NCBI GenBank assembly: GCA_027488165.1
Contig: JAIYCF010000022.1
Coordinates: 1-6,400, forward strand
Length of the DNA: 6,400 nt
Source of the DNA: Streptomycetaceae bacterium
GTDB taxonomy: Bacteria; Actinomycetota; Actinomycetes; Nanopelagicales; Nanopelagicaceae
Direction: 5' to 3'
Made by a program: the position numbers and the translations under genes. Position 1 is the first letter of the stretch, and every line of letters begins with the position of its first letter. This document shows positions 5,921-6,400 of the stretch, in pieces. The notes below the pieces were generated by a model, which saw nothing but the letters and a program-made list of their open reading frames with translations, made no database searches and was not told the DNA's origin.

Positions 5921-6400
5921 TTACAGGCTAGAAATCAACTCAATCGCATCGCCAACAGATGTAACCAACTCAGCAGCGCGTTCACCGATTAAGCGATGGC
6001 AACCTTCAGATGTTGGCGCACTTATTGGTCCAGGTATCGCCATTACCGGGCGCATTAGCTCTGCAGCATCCCGTGCGGTGCGAAGTGAACCTGAACGAAA
6101 GGCTGCTTCAACAACCAAGGTTGCTTGTGAAAGCGCGGCAATGATTCGATTGCGAGTAAGAAATCTTGCTGGAATTGCATGCGCGCCAGGGATAACTTCA
6201 GAGACCAGCGCACCGTTCTCGCATATTTCAGCAAATAAGCGAGCATTACCAGCCGGATATGCCACATCAATTCCTGCCGCAAGTACTGCAACTGTTGCAC
6301 CTTCTGCAATCAGCGCACCTTTATGTGCGGCAGAATCAATTCCATATGCGCCACCACTGATAATCGTCCATTCGCGATCGACAAAACCTGCTGCGAAATC
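5921..6400 (-). CDS. dprA: DNA processing protein DprA (Smf), C-terminal part (5' end beyond window)
   Basis: DprA binds incoming single-stranded DNA during natural transformation and loads RecA onto it. The frame is open to the window edge at 6400 and codes for the last 159 residues; the GTG at 6265 is an internal valine codon, not the start. In fragment numbering, the extended Rossmann fold typical of DprA is clear: SGGAYGID (15-22), the glycine-rich phosphate-binding segment; SAAHKGAL (23-30); LAAGIDVAYPAGN (40-52); the FLTRNRIIAALS helix (80-91); VVEAAFRSGSLRTARDAAEL (96-115); and IPGPISAPTSEGCHRLI (122-138). The protein stops about 20 residues after this last motif, so the C-terminal winged-helix (DML1-like) domain found in some DprA proteins is absent. 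Nothing here shows whether the gene has a competence role or is kept for recombination. Era follows after 45 nt. Confidence 0.94.
   Translation of the reverse strand, partial: DFAAGFVDREWTIISGGAYGIDSAAHKGALIAEGATVAVLAAGIDVAYPAGNARLFAEICENGALVSEVIPGAHAIPARFLTRNRIIAALSQATLVVEAAFRSGSLRTARDAAELMRPVMAIPGPISAPTSEGCHRLIGERAAELVTSVGDAIELISSL

Noticed and set aside
6263..6265. GTG as the start of a short 114-residue protein
   Set aside because: The frame continues open to the window edge and the upstream residues (SGGAYGID, SAAHKGAL) are conserved DprA core, so this is an internal valine codon.

Overview
The window reads as ordinary chromosomal DNA from a small-genome actinobacterium of moderate GC content (about half, by eye). 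The protein families are actinobacterial in character. GlgC is close to the actinobacterial consensus, the divergent GlgA is of the corynebacterial/mycobacterial GT4 type, Era has the TKTD form of the G4 motif, and the xylulokinase carries a VCTLNAAR segment. Combined with unusually AT-rich codon choice for Actinobacteria, abutting or overlapping gene ends and leaderless-looking promoters, this suggests a streamlined freshwater lineage such as the acI/Nanopelagicales group. That placement is inference from memory, not from a search.

Layout: (1) 2-655 (+) is the C-terminal part of a xylulokinase, followed after 7 nt by (2) an HSL-type alpha/beta hydrolase (663-1592, +). (3) glgC (1593-2816, -) converges on the hydrolase with no intervening base. 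(4) A 71-bp divergent control region (2817-2887) separates glgC from (5) glgA (2888-4054, +). It holds a -10-like hexamer six to seven bases before each start codon and a 20-bp inverted repeat between the two hexamers. (6) An EamA/DMT-type ten-helix transporter (4092-4961, +) follows glgA and overlaps by 4 bp the end of (7) era (4958-5875, -). (8) The 3' part of dprA (5921-6400, -) lies upstream of era in the same orientation and runs off the window edge.

How the genes relate: GlgC makes ADP-glucose and GlgA uses it for alpha-glucan (glycogen) or maltose-1-phosphate synthesis, so the divergent pair is a carbon-storage module under a shared control region. The xylulokinase belongs to pentose uptake and feeds the pentose phosphate pathway; the hydrolase behind it may be co-transcribed, but its substrate is unknown. 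Era (30S ribosome assembly GTPase) and DprA (RecA loader on incoming single-stranded DNA) are unrelated housekeeping and DNA-uptake functions that share a strand.

No gene-free stretch exceeds 300 bases; the longest gap is the 71-bp glgC-glgA region. I saw no tRNA or rRNA gene, CRISPR array, insertion sequence, prophage or att site, and no convincing intrinsic terminator. I found no previously undescribed system here. The most useful lead is the glgC-glgA control region.
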